This document shows, piece by piece, positions 1 to 7,388 of a DNA stretch of 32,385 nt. Made by a program: the position numbers and the translations under genes. Source of the stretch: a virus; the IMG/VR virus record IMGVR_UViG_3300024339_000050, positions 1 through 32,385 of that record; one strand, given 5' to 3'. Position 1 is the first letter of the stretch. Each line of letters starts with the position of its first letter. Under the pieces are notes generated by a model. It did no database searches. It was not told where the DNA came from and saw only the letters and a program-made list of their open reading frames with translations.

Positions 1-188
1 CAACTACGGCAGTAATTAGTGGCCCTATCGCAGAAGCAGGTGTTATTCAAACCTGTGCTGGAGCAACCACACTTACGTTAGAAGACGGAACAGAAGCAAT
101 TGGTGACCATATCGATTTCTTATGTGACGGAACAAACTGGTTAATTAATGGAAACTTCCAAACGGCGGCATCTATTACGGTAGCTTAA
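1..188 (+). CDS. C-terminal end of a beta-rich virion protein (partial)
   Basis: An open frame runs in from the window edge and ends with TAA at 186-188. The visible 61 residues are rich in Thr, Gly and Ala, alternate small and hydrophobic residues, and contain the stretches AGVIQTCAGATTLTLEDG and IDFLCDGTNWLINGNF. This style is common in small phage head-decoration or fibre-tip proteins that form beta sandwiches or trimers. The gene is followed at once by a strong terminator, so it is the last gene of its transcript. The 5' part lies outside the window, so its full length and exact family cannot be judged. A virion role is inferred from its style and its place just upstream of head-completion genes. 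Confidence 0.6.
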   Translation, partial: TTAVISGPIAEAGVIQTCAGATTLTLEDGTEAIGDHIDFLCDGTNWLINGNFQTAASITVA

Positions 189-205
189 TAGCAATCGAAT
201 TTAAG

Positions 206-227
206 GGCTCCTTCGGGAGCCTTTTTT
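206..227 (+). terminator. Rho-independent terminator
   Basis: A perfect 6-bp stem (GGCTCC, 206-211; GGAGCC, 216-221) closes a TTCG tetraloop in the very stable C(UUCG)G context and is followed by six T residues (222-227). It sits 18 bases after the stop of the first gene and ends that transcript before the head-tail genes. Confidence 0.95.
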
Positions 228-244
228 ATTGTGTGGAATTAAGT

Positions 245-250
245 TATAAT
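245..250 (+). promoter_or_regulatory. Promoter-like -10 box upstream of the head-tail operon
   Basis: A perfect TATAAT lies between the terminator and the gene at 302. No TTGACA-like -35 is present 16-18 bases upstream; that place is taken by the T-run of the terminator. The box is followed by AGGG, so a start near 256-258 is plausible. Given the weak -35, it may need an activator, a phage-modified polymerase or a phage sigma factor. The position (after a terminator, before a long co-directional gene run) is the main support. Confidence 0.5.
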
Positions 251-266
251 AGGGTATCTTTTCAAT

Positions 267-284
267 GAGCGGGCGAAGCCCCTC
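267..284 (+). promoter_or_regulatory. GC-rich hairpin in the 5' leader
   Basis: GGGC (271-274) pairs with GCCC (278-281) around a GAA loop. Three further pairs (267-269 with 282-284) extend the stem past a single bulged C at 270. It lies between the promoter-like box and the AGGAG ribosome site at 292-296. It has no T-run, so it is more likely an mRNA-stabilising 5' hairpin than a terminator. No function is proven. Confidence 0.4.
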
Positions 285-301
285 TTCTCATAGGAGTCAA
301 T

Positions 302-685
302 ATGGCAGATTCAGTAACAAGCCAAACAATCATGGACGGTTCTAAAACTGTTGTCATGAAGTTTACAAGTGTATCAGACGGTACAGGCGAAACAGCAGTA
401 GTAAAGGCAGATGCCTCAGCACTACTAAATGCACCAACTAAACTTAAAATTATGCGCGTGTGGGCAATGACTGATGGACTATCAGTAAATGTTCTTTTTG
501 ACGCTACTGCAGATGTTCTTGCACTATCTGTACCTGCTGGTTTTATGGAGCACTTAGACTTTAGGTCTTTCGGTGGAATCAATAACAATGCAGGCTCAGG
601 CGTTACGGGTGACATTTCCTTCACGACTGTAGGCGCAGGCGCAGGCGACACCTACAGCATTGTCTTAGAATTATCTAAGTCGTAG
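302..685 (+). CDS. Small beta-rich virion protein
   Basis: This 127-residue protein starts at ATG after a good AGGAG site. It has no signal peptide or membrane segment. It is rich in Val, Thr, Gly and Ala, with a conserved-looking core (residues ~45-75, alternating hydrophobics) and a Gly/Asn-rich turn (FGGINNNAGSGVTGDI) before a final strand. I recognise the style from small proteins between capsid and head-tail genes in marine podoviruses, where they are usually called hypothetical or structural. Being first in the operon after a terminator and promoter-like box is consistent with high expression. A head-decoration or minor capsid role is inference. Confidence 0.6.
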   Translation: MADSVTSQTIMDGSKTVVMKFTSVSDGTGETAVVKADASALLNAPTKLKIMRVWAMTDGLSVNVLFDATADVLALSVPAGFMEHLDFRSFGGINNNAGSGVTGDISFTTVGAGAGDTYSIVLELSKS

Positions 686-695
686 GAGCAGCTAA

Positions 696-1355
696 GTGGC
701 TACTTCAGGAACTACTGCATTTAACCTAGATGTCTCAGACATTATGGAGGAAGCCTACGAGAGATGTGGGCTAGAGCTTCGTAGTGGCTATGATGCTAAG
801 ACAGCACGACGCAGCATGAATATCATGCTACAAGAGTGGAGTAACCGAGGCATAAATCTCTGGAAGGTTAATAAAACCTCGCAGGCTTTAGTCAAGGGAA
901 CCGCGTCTTATACATTAGATGCTAAGATTATTGACTTACTAGACGTCAACCTTAAACGCTCAACTACTGAATTATCAATGTCGCGTCTATCTAGGGCTGA
1001 TTACCATGCCCGCCCTAACAAGACTACCCAAGCTAGGCCATCTCAGTATTACGTAGAGCGTACAGCAACTCCAACTCTATACGTTTGGCCAGCCCCTGAA
1101 AATGCTACCGATACTATTGAGTATTACGCAATGGAGAAACTAGAGGATGTAGGTACTAGCCTTAATAACGTGGACGTACCTGTTAGATTCATACCCGCTT
1201 TAGTTGCGGGCTTAGCTTATTACATAAGTATGAAGAAGAACCCGGAGAGAATTACACTGCTTAAATCAGTTTATGAAGAAGAGTTCACTCGTGCTTTAGA
1301 AGAAGACAGAGAGCGTGCAAGTAGCTTCTTTGTACCTCGTAGGATGAGACTGTAA
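696..1355 (+). CDS. P22 gp4-like head-tail connector / tail accessory protein
   Basis: This 219-residue protein begins with GTG at 696 after TAGGAG; no better in-frame ATG lies upstream of the conserved part. The N-terminal region (residues ~10-55) is helical and carries the pattern LDVSDIMEEAYERCG ... TARRSMNIMLQEWSNRGI, which I associate with the P22 gp4-like tail accessory factor family of podoviruses. In P22, gp4 binds under the portal ring and primes tail assembly. The C-terminal third is again helical and ends in basic residues (FFVPRRMRL), as is usual for these adaptors. It overlaps the next gene by one base (TAATG), indicating translational coupling. Family assignment is from memory of the motif, not a search. 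Confidence 0.75.
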   Translation: MATSGTTAFNLDVSDIMEEAYERCGLELRSGYDAKTARRSMNIMLQEWSNRGINLWKVNKTSQALVKGTASYTLDAKIIDLLDVNLKRSTTELSMSRLSRADYHARPNKTTQARPSQYYVERTATPTLYVWPAPENATDTIEYYAMEKLEDVGTSLNNVDVPVRFIPALVAGLAYYISMKKNPERITLLKSVYEEEFTRALEEDRERASSFFVPRRMRL

Positions 1356-1681
1356 TGGGTAAGTATGCAGGTGGTACCTATGCTAGAGCTATGTGCGACA
1401 GATGTGGCATTGAGGTTAAGTACTCTACACTTTTACTTGAGTGGACAGGCTATAAAGTGTGTCCTGATTGCTGGGACCCTAAAACAGAACTAGAATTTCC
1501 TAATAAACCACCTGTTGATGCAGAGGCTTTGATTAACCCTAGGCCAGATGTAGATGTAGAAGCAAACGAAGGCGGTATTACAGCAAAAGACGTATCAACA
1601 GGAGACACACCAATTGGTACAATGTTTAGAGGATTCGAGCCAAGTGCAGAACTTGGCTCTGTTACGGTGACTATATCATGA
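1355..1681 (+). CDS. Small zinc-ribbon protein in the head-tail cluster
   Basis: This 108-residue protein carries two CxxC knuckles (Cys14/Cys17 and Cys36/Cys39) 18 residues apart, a treble-clef or zinc-ribbon arrangement. The rest (residues ~45-108) is acidic, Pro-rich and probably disordered. Small zinc-ribbon proteins next to head-tail adaptors are frequent in marine phages; their role is unknown to me, and an assembly or scaffold-like function is only a guess. The gene is coupled on both sides: TAATG with the gp4-like gene and ATGA with the next adaptor gene. Confidence 0.65.
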   Translation: MGKYAGGTYARAMCDRCGIEVKYSTLLLEWTGYKVCPDCWDPKTELEFPNKPPVDAEALINPRPDVDVEANEGGITAKDVSTGDTPIGTMFRGFEPSAELGSVTVTIS

Positions 1682-2313
1682 CATATGCAGAATTAGTACA
1701 ATCAATTCAAGACTGGACAGAAAACGACGAGTCTACCTTTACTGGCGAGTTAGATTTAATTATCGAGCTTGCTGAAAAGAGAATTTTCAGAGAGTCTGAC
1801 CTTAATAACACTAGGAAGTACTCAACAGCATCATTACCCGCAGGGGATGAGTTTTTAGCTCATCCAACAGATGCAGTAGTTATACGCTCTTTACAAAGTA
1901 TTGACTCCAGTGGCGACCGCGCCTTTCTACTCCAAAAAGACAAGAGCTTTCTAGATGACTATATTGTAGACAGAAGCGCTACCGGAACGCCTAGATATTA
2001 CTGTCATTGGGATAGTGATACAGTATATATTGTACCTTCGCCGGCTGTTGATACAGACTTCGAGATGGCTTATACCTACAGACCTACTGGACTATCGGCA
2101 TCTAACACTACTTCATGGCTCGGTACAAACGCCCCTGATGCTTTGTTCTACGCATGTTTAATCGAAGCATCTATATTTATGAAAGAAGCTCCGGACATTA
2201 CTGCAAGCTATACGGCTAAATACCAAGAAGCTCTACAGAGACTTATTGTAGAAGAAAACTTTAGAAACAGGAGCGACGAATACCGCTCTCGCTCAATTAT
2301 ACTAGGAGATTAG
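1678..2313 (+). CDS. Head-tail adaptor, SU10-adaptor type
   Basis: This 211-residue protein begins MTYAELVQSIQDWTEND and continues with a helical region containing LIIELAEKRIFRES, then LPAGDEFLAHPTDAVVIRSL, PRYYCHWDSDTVYIVPSPAVD and a helical C-terminus with FMKEAPDITASYTAKYQEAL. This order is the one I know from the widespread phage adaptor family exemplified by the Escherichia phage SU10 adaptor. These proteins form a dodecameric ring between portal and tail nozzle. The start overlaps the zinc-ribbon gene by ATGA. Length is normal for the family. It is the second adaptor-like gene here, next to the gp4-like protein. Confidence 0.75.
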   Translation: MTYAELVQSIQDWTENDESTFTGELDLIIELAEKRIFRESDLNNTRKYSTASLPAGDEFLAHPTDAVVIRSLQSIDSSGDRAFLLQKDKSFLDDYIVDRSATGTPRYYCHWDSDTVYIVPSPAVDTDFEMAYTYRPTGLSASNTTSWLGTNAPDALFYACLIEASIFMKEAPDITASYTAKYQEALQRLIVEENFRNRSDEYRSRSIILGD

Positions 2314-2315
2314 TA

Positions 2316-2744
2316 ATGGCTATTACACAAGCACTCTGCACCTCATTTAAAAAAGAACTATTCGAGGTAATCCATGATTTTGATGCGACTACTGGCGATA
2401 CTTTCAAAATAGCACTGTATACTTCTTCTGCTAGTTTAGGAGCAGCTACTACTGCATATACTACGTCTGGGGAGGTAACCGGTACCGGTTACACCGCTGG
2501 CGGAAACACACTAACCAAAGTAAGTCCTACATCCTCTGGAACTACTGGATTTATTGACTTTGGTAACACATCTTGGACTACTGCTACCTTTACAGCGAGG
2601 GGTGCTTTGATATACAATAGCACCAATAGCGACAAGGCAGTGGCGGTCTTAGACTTCGGAGGCGATAAAGATGTATCCGCGGGTACTTTCTCTATCGCCT
2701 TCCCAACACCAAGCAGTTCAACTGCAATTATAAGAATAGCATAA
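2316..2744 (+). CDS. Beta-rich virion protein, paralogue A
   Basis: This 142-residue protein is of a type common in marine phages: a short N-terminal helix (CTSFKKELFEVIHDF), then beta strands with FKIALYTSSASLG, the motif EVTGTGYTAGGNTL, and a C-terminal strand region. The motif EVTGxxYTAGGxTL recurs in the next gene, so the two are distant paralogues. It lies between adaptors and tail fibre, so a tail or decoration role is likely but unproven. Start ATG is 3 bases after the previous stop, with GGAG upstream. Confidence 0.6.
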   Translation: MAITQALCTSFKKELFEVIHDFDATTGDTFKIALYTSSASLGAATTAYTTSGEVTGTGYTAGGNTLTKVSPTSSGTTGFIDFGNTSWTTATFTARGALIYNSTNSDKAVAVLDFGGDKDVSAGTFSIAFPTPSSSTAIIRIA

Positions 2745-2760
2745 GCACAGGAGAAACAAC

Positions 2761-3192
2761 ATGGCCTCAATTAGTTTTTACAACAACGCTACTAAGGATA
2801 TCTTAGACGGCACGATAGACCTAGACAGCGATACAATCAAGGTATCACTACACGCTAGTACATACACCCCAGCAGTAACTCATGACTTTTTTGATGATTT
2901 AACTAATGAAGTAACGGGAAGCAACTACACAGCAGGCGGAGCAACACTAGGCTCTACAGCAGTTACTACAGTGACTGTAAACGACGCTATGTACGACGCA
3001 GCAGACACAACATGGTCAGCTCACGCATCTGGTTTCAGTACAGCGAGATATGCAGTGATTTATAAATCTACAGGCACAGACTCAACCTCTCCTTTGATAG
3101 GCTACATTGACTTCACTACAGACCAAGACAACGTGAACAATGATTTAACTATTAAGTGGAACGCTAGCGGAATCTTACAGCTAACAACATAA
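2761..3192 (+). CDS. Beta-rich virion protein, paralogue B
   Basis: This 143-residue protein shares the layout of the previous gene: IKVSLHASTYTP in the place of FKIALYTSSAS, then EVTGSNYTAGGATL, then a Trp-containing strand (DTTWSAHASGFSTARYAVIY) matching NTSWTTATFTARGALIY. The two probably arose by tandem duplication and then diverged. Ribosome site GGAGAAAC precedes ATG. Function is unknown; a virion surface or tail role fits the neighbourhood. Confidence 0.6.
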   Translation: MASISFYNNATKDILDGTIDLDSDTIKVSLHASTYTPAVTHDFFDDLTNEVTGSNYTAGGATLGSTAVTTVTVNDAMYDAADTTWSAHASGFSTARYAVIYKSTGTDSTSPLIGYIDFTTDQDNVNNDLTIKWNASGILQLTT

Positions 3193-3203
3193 GAGGATGA
3201 CTA

Positions 3204-5504
3204 ATGGCAACTTCGAGAAAAGCACCTGATTTAGTACTTGATACGTCCCCTCAACTTGGCGGCAACCTAGATGTAAATGGGCACACTGTTGATGGTGTAG
3301 ACATTGCAACAAGGGATGGTGTCTTAACTTCGACAACTACAACAGCTAACAACGCACTGCCTAAAGCAGGTGGTGCAATGACGGGTGCTATTACAACTAA
3401 TAGTACCTTTGATGGTGTAGACATTGCAACAAGGGATGGCGTCTTAACTTCGACAACTACAACAGCTAACAACGCACTGCCTAAAGCAGGTGGTGCAATG
3501 ACGGGTGCTATTACAACTAATAGTACCTTTGATGGTGTAGACATTGCAACAAGGGATGGCGTCTTAACTTCGACAACTACAACAGCTAACAACGCACTGC
3601 CTAAAGCAGGTGGTGCAATGACGGGTGCTATTACAACTAATAGTACCTTTGATGGAAGAGATGTAGCTACTGATGGTTCTAAACTAGACCTTATTGAAGC
3701 AAGTGCAGATGTAACTGATACAGCAAATGTAGTTGCTGCGTTGTCTGCTGGAACTGGTGTTACTATTAGTGGTGCTGGTGTTGTTGCTGTATCGGCGGTA
3801 GCTCTTACCACTGTTCAAACTGCTGTCAGCCAAGCTGCTCAGCTGGCTCTTACCGCTCAAGAAGGTGATGTTGTTGTTCGTTCAGATGAGAATAAGTCTT
3901 ATGTGCATAATGGCGGTACTGCTGGAACTATGGCAGACTACACACTGCTTGCCACTCCGACCGATGCTGTACTAAGTGTTAATGGGGTTACTGGTGCAGT
4001 TACTGCTGCTCATATAGCAGCAGCAGTAGAAGCCGCTAGTGGTTCAAATACATTTACAGATGCCGACCACACTAAACTAAATGCTATTGAAGCCTCAGCT
4101 GATGTAACTGATACAACAAATGTTACTGCTGCTGGTGCATTGATGGATGGTGAAGTAACTAACCTTGCTCAAGTAAAAGCCTTTGATACAACTGATTATG
4201 CTACCGCTGCTCAAGGTACGACTGCTAATGCAGCTTTACCTAAAGCAGGTGGTGCAATGACGGGTGCTATTACAACTAATAGTACCTTTGATGGTCGTGA
4301 TGTAGCAACAGACGGCTCAAAGTTAGATGGCATTGAATCAGGCGCTACAGCAGACCAAACTAATGCTGAGATAAAGACTGCTTATGAAGCTAATGCTGAT
4401 ACTAATGAGTTTAGTGATGCTGAACAAACAAAACTAGCAGGAATAGCTACTTCAGCTAACAACTATGTTCATCCAAACCATAGTGGCGATGTAACATCTA
4501 CTGCTGATGGCGCTACAGTAATCTCATCTGGTGCAGTTGATATTGCAATGTTATCTGCTACAGGTACAGCTTCAGGCACTACATTCCTTAGAGGAGACAA
4601 TACTTGGGTTGTACCTACTGATACTAATACTACCTATACATCTTCAGACTTTACTCATGATGACTTAACTGGATTCGTAGCTAACGAACATGTAGACTGG
4701 ACTACTGACCAAGGTGCTACCAATATCCACGCTGGTAATTACACAGATACTAATACTACATACAGTGTTGGTGATGGTGGATTAACACAGAAGAACTTTA
4801 CTACCACTCTTAAAGATAAGTTAGATGGTATTGCTACAGGTGCAACAGCTAATGGAACAGTAACAGGTTCTGGTACTACTTCAGGTACAAACACAGGTGA
4901 CAATACAGTTTGTACTTCAGGTACAGCTACTACTGCTGCTACTCTAGCAACAGCTAGAACTATCGCAGGTGTATCGTTTGATGGTTCAGCTAATATATCT
5001 CTAAATAACAATGCTATTACTAATGGCGCTGGTTATACAACTAATGTAGGTGATATTACTGGCGTTACTGCTGGTACTGGAATGAGTGGTGGCGGTACAT
5101 CTGGCACTGTAACACTAAATTGTACTATTGATTCACCATCTGAAGTAGGCTTAGGTAACTTATCATCTAGTGGTAACGCCCTTTCAGGCACTTTCACTGC
5201 GACAGGTGATATCGTGGCTTACTCTGATGAACGCTTAAAAGAGAATGTTGAGGTTATACCTGATGCTTTATCCAAGGTTAAACAGTTAAGTGGTTATACA
5301 TTTACAAGAAATGATTTAGATGATACAACTAAAAGATACACAGGTGTTATCGCTCAAGAAGTCTTAACTGTACTGCCTGAAGCGGTGGTGTTAGGTGATA
5401 CCTCTGAAGATACTATGTCAGTTGCCTATGGTAATATGATGGGTCTAATGATTGAAGCTATTAAAGAATTAGAAGCTAAGGTTGAGAAATTGGAGAATGA
5501 ATAA
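3204..5504 (+). CDS. Repeat-built tail fibre/spike with C-terminal S74 chaperone domain
   Basis: This 766-residue protein opens with APDLVLDTSPQLGGNLDVNG, a common phage fibre start. Residues ~30-150 are three nearly identical 40-residue repeats (GAMTGAITTNSTFDG type), followed by degenerate repeats such as DGRDVATDGSKLD and KLDGIATGATANG through to about residue 660. The C-terminus is an S74-type intramolecular chaperone: SDERLKENVEVIPDAL begins at Ser674, then IAQEVLTVLPEAV and a final coiled coil (MIEAIKELEAKVEKLENE). In studied members this domain trimerises and folds the fibre, then cuts itself off just at the SDxRxK site. The protein is therefore probably a homotrimeric receptor-binding fibre. 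The next gene overlaps by one base (TAATG). Confidence 0.9.
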   Translation: MATSRKAPDLVLDTSPQLGGNLDVNGHTVDGVDIATRDGVLTSTTTTANNALPKAGGAMTGAITTNSTFDGVDIATRDGVLTSTTTTANNALPKAGGAMTGAITTNSTFDGVDIATRDGVLTSTTTTANNALPKAGGAMTGAITTNSTFDGRDVATDGSKLDLIEASADVTDTANVVAALSAGTGVTISGAGVVAVSAVALTTVQTAVSQAAQLALTAQEGDVVVRSDENKSYVHNGGTAGTMADYTLLATPTDAVLSVNGVTGAVTAAHIAAAVEAASGSNTFTDADHTKLNAIEASADVTDTTNVTAAGALMDGEVTNLAQVKAFDTTDYATAAQGTTANAALPKAGGAMTGAITTNSTFDGRDVATDGSKLDGIESGATADQTNAEIKTAYEANADTNEFSDAEQTKLAGIATSANNYVHPNHSGDVTSTADGATVISSGAVDIAMLSATGTASGTTFLRGDNTWVVPTDTNTTYTSSDFTHDDLTGFVANEHVDWTTDQGATNIHAGNYTDTNTTYSVGDGGLTQKNFTTTLKDKLDGIATGATANGTVTGSGTTSGTNTGDNTVCTSGTATTAATLATARTIAGVSFDGSANISLNNNAITNGAGYTTNVGDITGVTAGTGMSGGGTSGTVTLNCTIDSPSEVGLGNLSSSGNALSGTFTATGDIVAYSDERLKENVEVIPDALSKVKQLSGYTFTRNDLDDTTKRYTGVIAQEVLTVLPEAVVLGDTSEDTMSVAYGNMMGLMIEAIKELEAKVEKLENE
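3291..3650 (+). repeat. Three 120-bp tandem repeats in the fibre gene
   Basis: Units 3291-3410, 3411-3530 and 3531-3650 differ at a single base (T at 3320, C in the others). They encode a 40-residue unit. The last ~55 bases of the unit recur unchanged at 4240-4294. Near identity at silent sites shows recent duplication or conversion. Confidence 0.97.
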
Positions 5505-6523
5505 TGGCTTTACAGAGTTCAGGAAGAATTGATTTAAGTGATGTAAATGTTGAGTTAGGTAACTCTGCTACTGCTAATATCTCATTAGGTAGTGCAGCAG
5601 TTAGAGGGTTATTTGGTGTTGCTAGTGGGACTATTAGTTTATCTGATGGTTATGGTGCTAGCGGTAGTACAAACTTAGGAACAAGGGGTATATTTGCAGG
5701 TGGAGAACTAGGGTATGCCCACCACAATGAGATTCAGTACATAACCATAGCTACCACAGGTAATGCTACTGACTTTGGTGATTTAGTTTGGGGGCGTGCG
5801 GGCCTATCAGCTTGTTCTAATGGCACTAGAGGTGTATTTGGGGGTGGTTACGATTCTTCAACTTACTTCGATATGGATTACATAACTATAGCTACAACAG
5901 GTAATGCTACCGACTTTGGTGATTTGACAGTAGGTAGAGAGCACAACGCCTCCTGTGCAAACACAACTAGAGGTGTATTTGGAGGCGGTTGGGATGGCAC
6001 TCAATATGCCTCTATTGATTACATAACCATATCCACCACGGGTAATGCTGCTGACTTTGGTGACCTAGCATTTTCAATACAACAGCTAGGTGCTTGCTCT
6101 AGTTCCACTAGAGGTATATTTGGAGGTGGTACAACGGGTACAGTGGTTGACAATATTCAGTACATAACCATATCCACCACGGGTAATGCTGCCGACTTTG
6201 GTGATTTACTAAGCGCTACCAGCCTTATACCTGCTTGTTCTAATGGCACTAGAGGTGTATTTGGGGGTGGTTACACAGGCGCAAACACCAATGTTATTCA
6301 GTACATAACCATATCCACCACGGGTAATGCTGTTGACTTTGGTGATTTGACTTTCGCTAGAAATAGTTTAGCTGCTTGTTCAGACGGCACTAAAGGTGTA
6401 TTTGGTGGTGGTGGCGCTGATAATATTATGGATTACATAACCATAGCTACCACAGGTAATGCTGTTGACTTTGGTGATTTGACACAAGGAACAAAGGGAA
6501 TATCTGCTTGCTCAGGCACATAA
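5504..6523 (+). CDS. Kelch-like six-repeat fibre or receptor-binding protein
   Basis: This 339-residue protein has a short N-terminal domain (MALQSSGRIDLSDVNVELG..., residues 1-58) of a kind that often starts phage fibre proteins. It is followed by six repeats of about 47 residues from residue 60 to the end. Each has the pattern TRGVFGGG - variable loop - YITI(A/S)TTGNAxDFGDL - variable loop - ACS. The Gly-rich strand and six-fold number resemble a kelch-type six-bladed beta-propeller. Frame is constant and strands are strictly conserved, while two loops per repeat vary in length and sequence, as expected for a ligand-binding face. It follows the S74 fibre by one-base overlap, so it may be a fibre tip or second receptor-binding protein. 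Confidence 0.75.
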   Translation: MALQSSGRIDLSDVNVELGNSATANISLGSAAVRGLFGVASGTISLSDGYGASGSTNLGTRGIFAGGELGYAHHNEIQYITIATTGNATDFGDLVWGRAGLSACSNGTRGVFGGGYDSSTYFDMDYITIATTGNATDFGDLTVGREHNASCANTTRGVFGGGWDGTQYASIDYITISTTGNAADFGDLAFSIQQLGACSSSTRGIFGGGTTGTVVDNIQYITISTTGNAADFGDLLSATSLIPACSNGTRGVFGGGYTGANTNVIQYITISTTGNAVDFGDLTFARNSLAACSDGTKGVFGGGGADNIMDYITIATTGNAVDFGDLTQGTKGISACSGT

Positions 6524-6533
6524 GGAAACTAAT

Positions 6534-7388
6534 ATGAGAAACAATACAAATAAAGTAATAAAACTAGACGAAGCTAAAGACCAATTAAGTGAATACAATG
6601 GCTTTAAGGAACTTCAAAAGTCAGTAGGTGGCTTATCTACAATCACAGACGAGAAGTTAGCAATAATTGCTTCTAAGATGCCAGCGATTGATAGAGCAAA
6701 TCACACAGCAGGTCGTTCACAAACTCAAACTACCAATCAATTAATGTCATTAACAATGATGTCAGATAGTCCTTACAGAATGATGCGCCAATGTTTATCT
6801 CAGATTGAGAAGAAGCGTGGAGCGTTAGAGGAATCTTACTTCAAGATGAAGAAGAAAGCTATCTTAATCAAACAATGGTATGCCAAAGGTGATGAGATGT
6901 CTGTGGTAAAAGCACAAGAAGCTGAAGCACAAGCATTTAGACAGAAAGATTATATCGATGGTGCTTTAAAAGAGATTGCTACTTTCCAATGTGCTTATGA
7001 TGAAATCAGGGAGTCACATAATATCCCCGAGAAATGGGATGAACGTGATGCTGAGATAGCTGAAATTGACCACCATATTAAACAAGCGTTTAGACAAGCA
7101 CACAGAGACGTAGTACAGACTGGTAGTATCACTGGTGGTAATATGGAGTATATGGAACAGTACGGTATTCATATTCAGACAGCTACTAAGATTATCAGAG
7201 ACTATGTTGCTAGAGAAGACAAGATGATTAGCGAAGGCAAGATGCCTACTGTTGAGCATCTATATGCTTTCCTAGACAGTATGGCTGTACAATTCAATGA
7301 TGCACATAAGCTAGTAATGAAGCGTATAGGCATCAAAGAACTAATCAAGGAAGATTTCTTATACTTGGAGGATAAAGATGATAATTAA
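6534..7388 (+). CDS. Helical protein of unknown function, first gene of the radical SAM/halogenase operon
   Basis: This 284-residue protein is almost wholly helical and charged, with no signal peptide or membrane segment. Visible stretches include ITDEKLAIIASKMPAIDRAN, QTQTTNQLMSLTMMSDSPYR and the coiled-coil-like region around residues 90-150 rich in Lys, Glu and Gln. I have the impression of similar unnamed proteins near tail fibre genes of marine phages, but I cannot name a family. It has an AAGGA site and ATG, and its end overlaps the next gene by 11 bases. Coupling to the downstream enzymes suggests a shared role, for example as scaffold or fibre-associated factor; this is inference. Confidence 0.55.
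   Translation: MRNNTNKVIKLDEAKDQLSEYNGFKELQKSVGGLSTITDEKLAIIASKMPAIDRANHTAGRSQTQTTNQLMSLTMMSDSPYRMMRQCLSQIEKKRGALEESYFKMKKKAILIKQWYAKGDEMSVVKAQEAEAQAFRQKDYIDGALKEIATFQCAYDEIRESHNIPEKWDERDAEIAEIDHHIKQAFRQAHRDVVQTGSITGGNMEYMEQYGIHIQTATKIIRDYVAREDKMISEGKMPTVEHLYAFLDSMAVQFNDAHKLVMKRIGIKELIKEDFLYLEDKDDN

Noticed and set aside
3291-3650. Direct repeats as a CRISPR array
   Set aside because: Units are contiguous 120-bp coding repeats with no unique spacers and keep the fibre frame.
3251-3811. Long antisense open frame opposite the fibre repeats
   Set aside because: It mirrors the 120-bp repeats, has no ribosome site, and its product is low-complexity Val/Ala/Pro; it is a shadow of the fibre frame.
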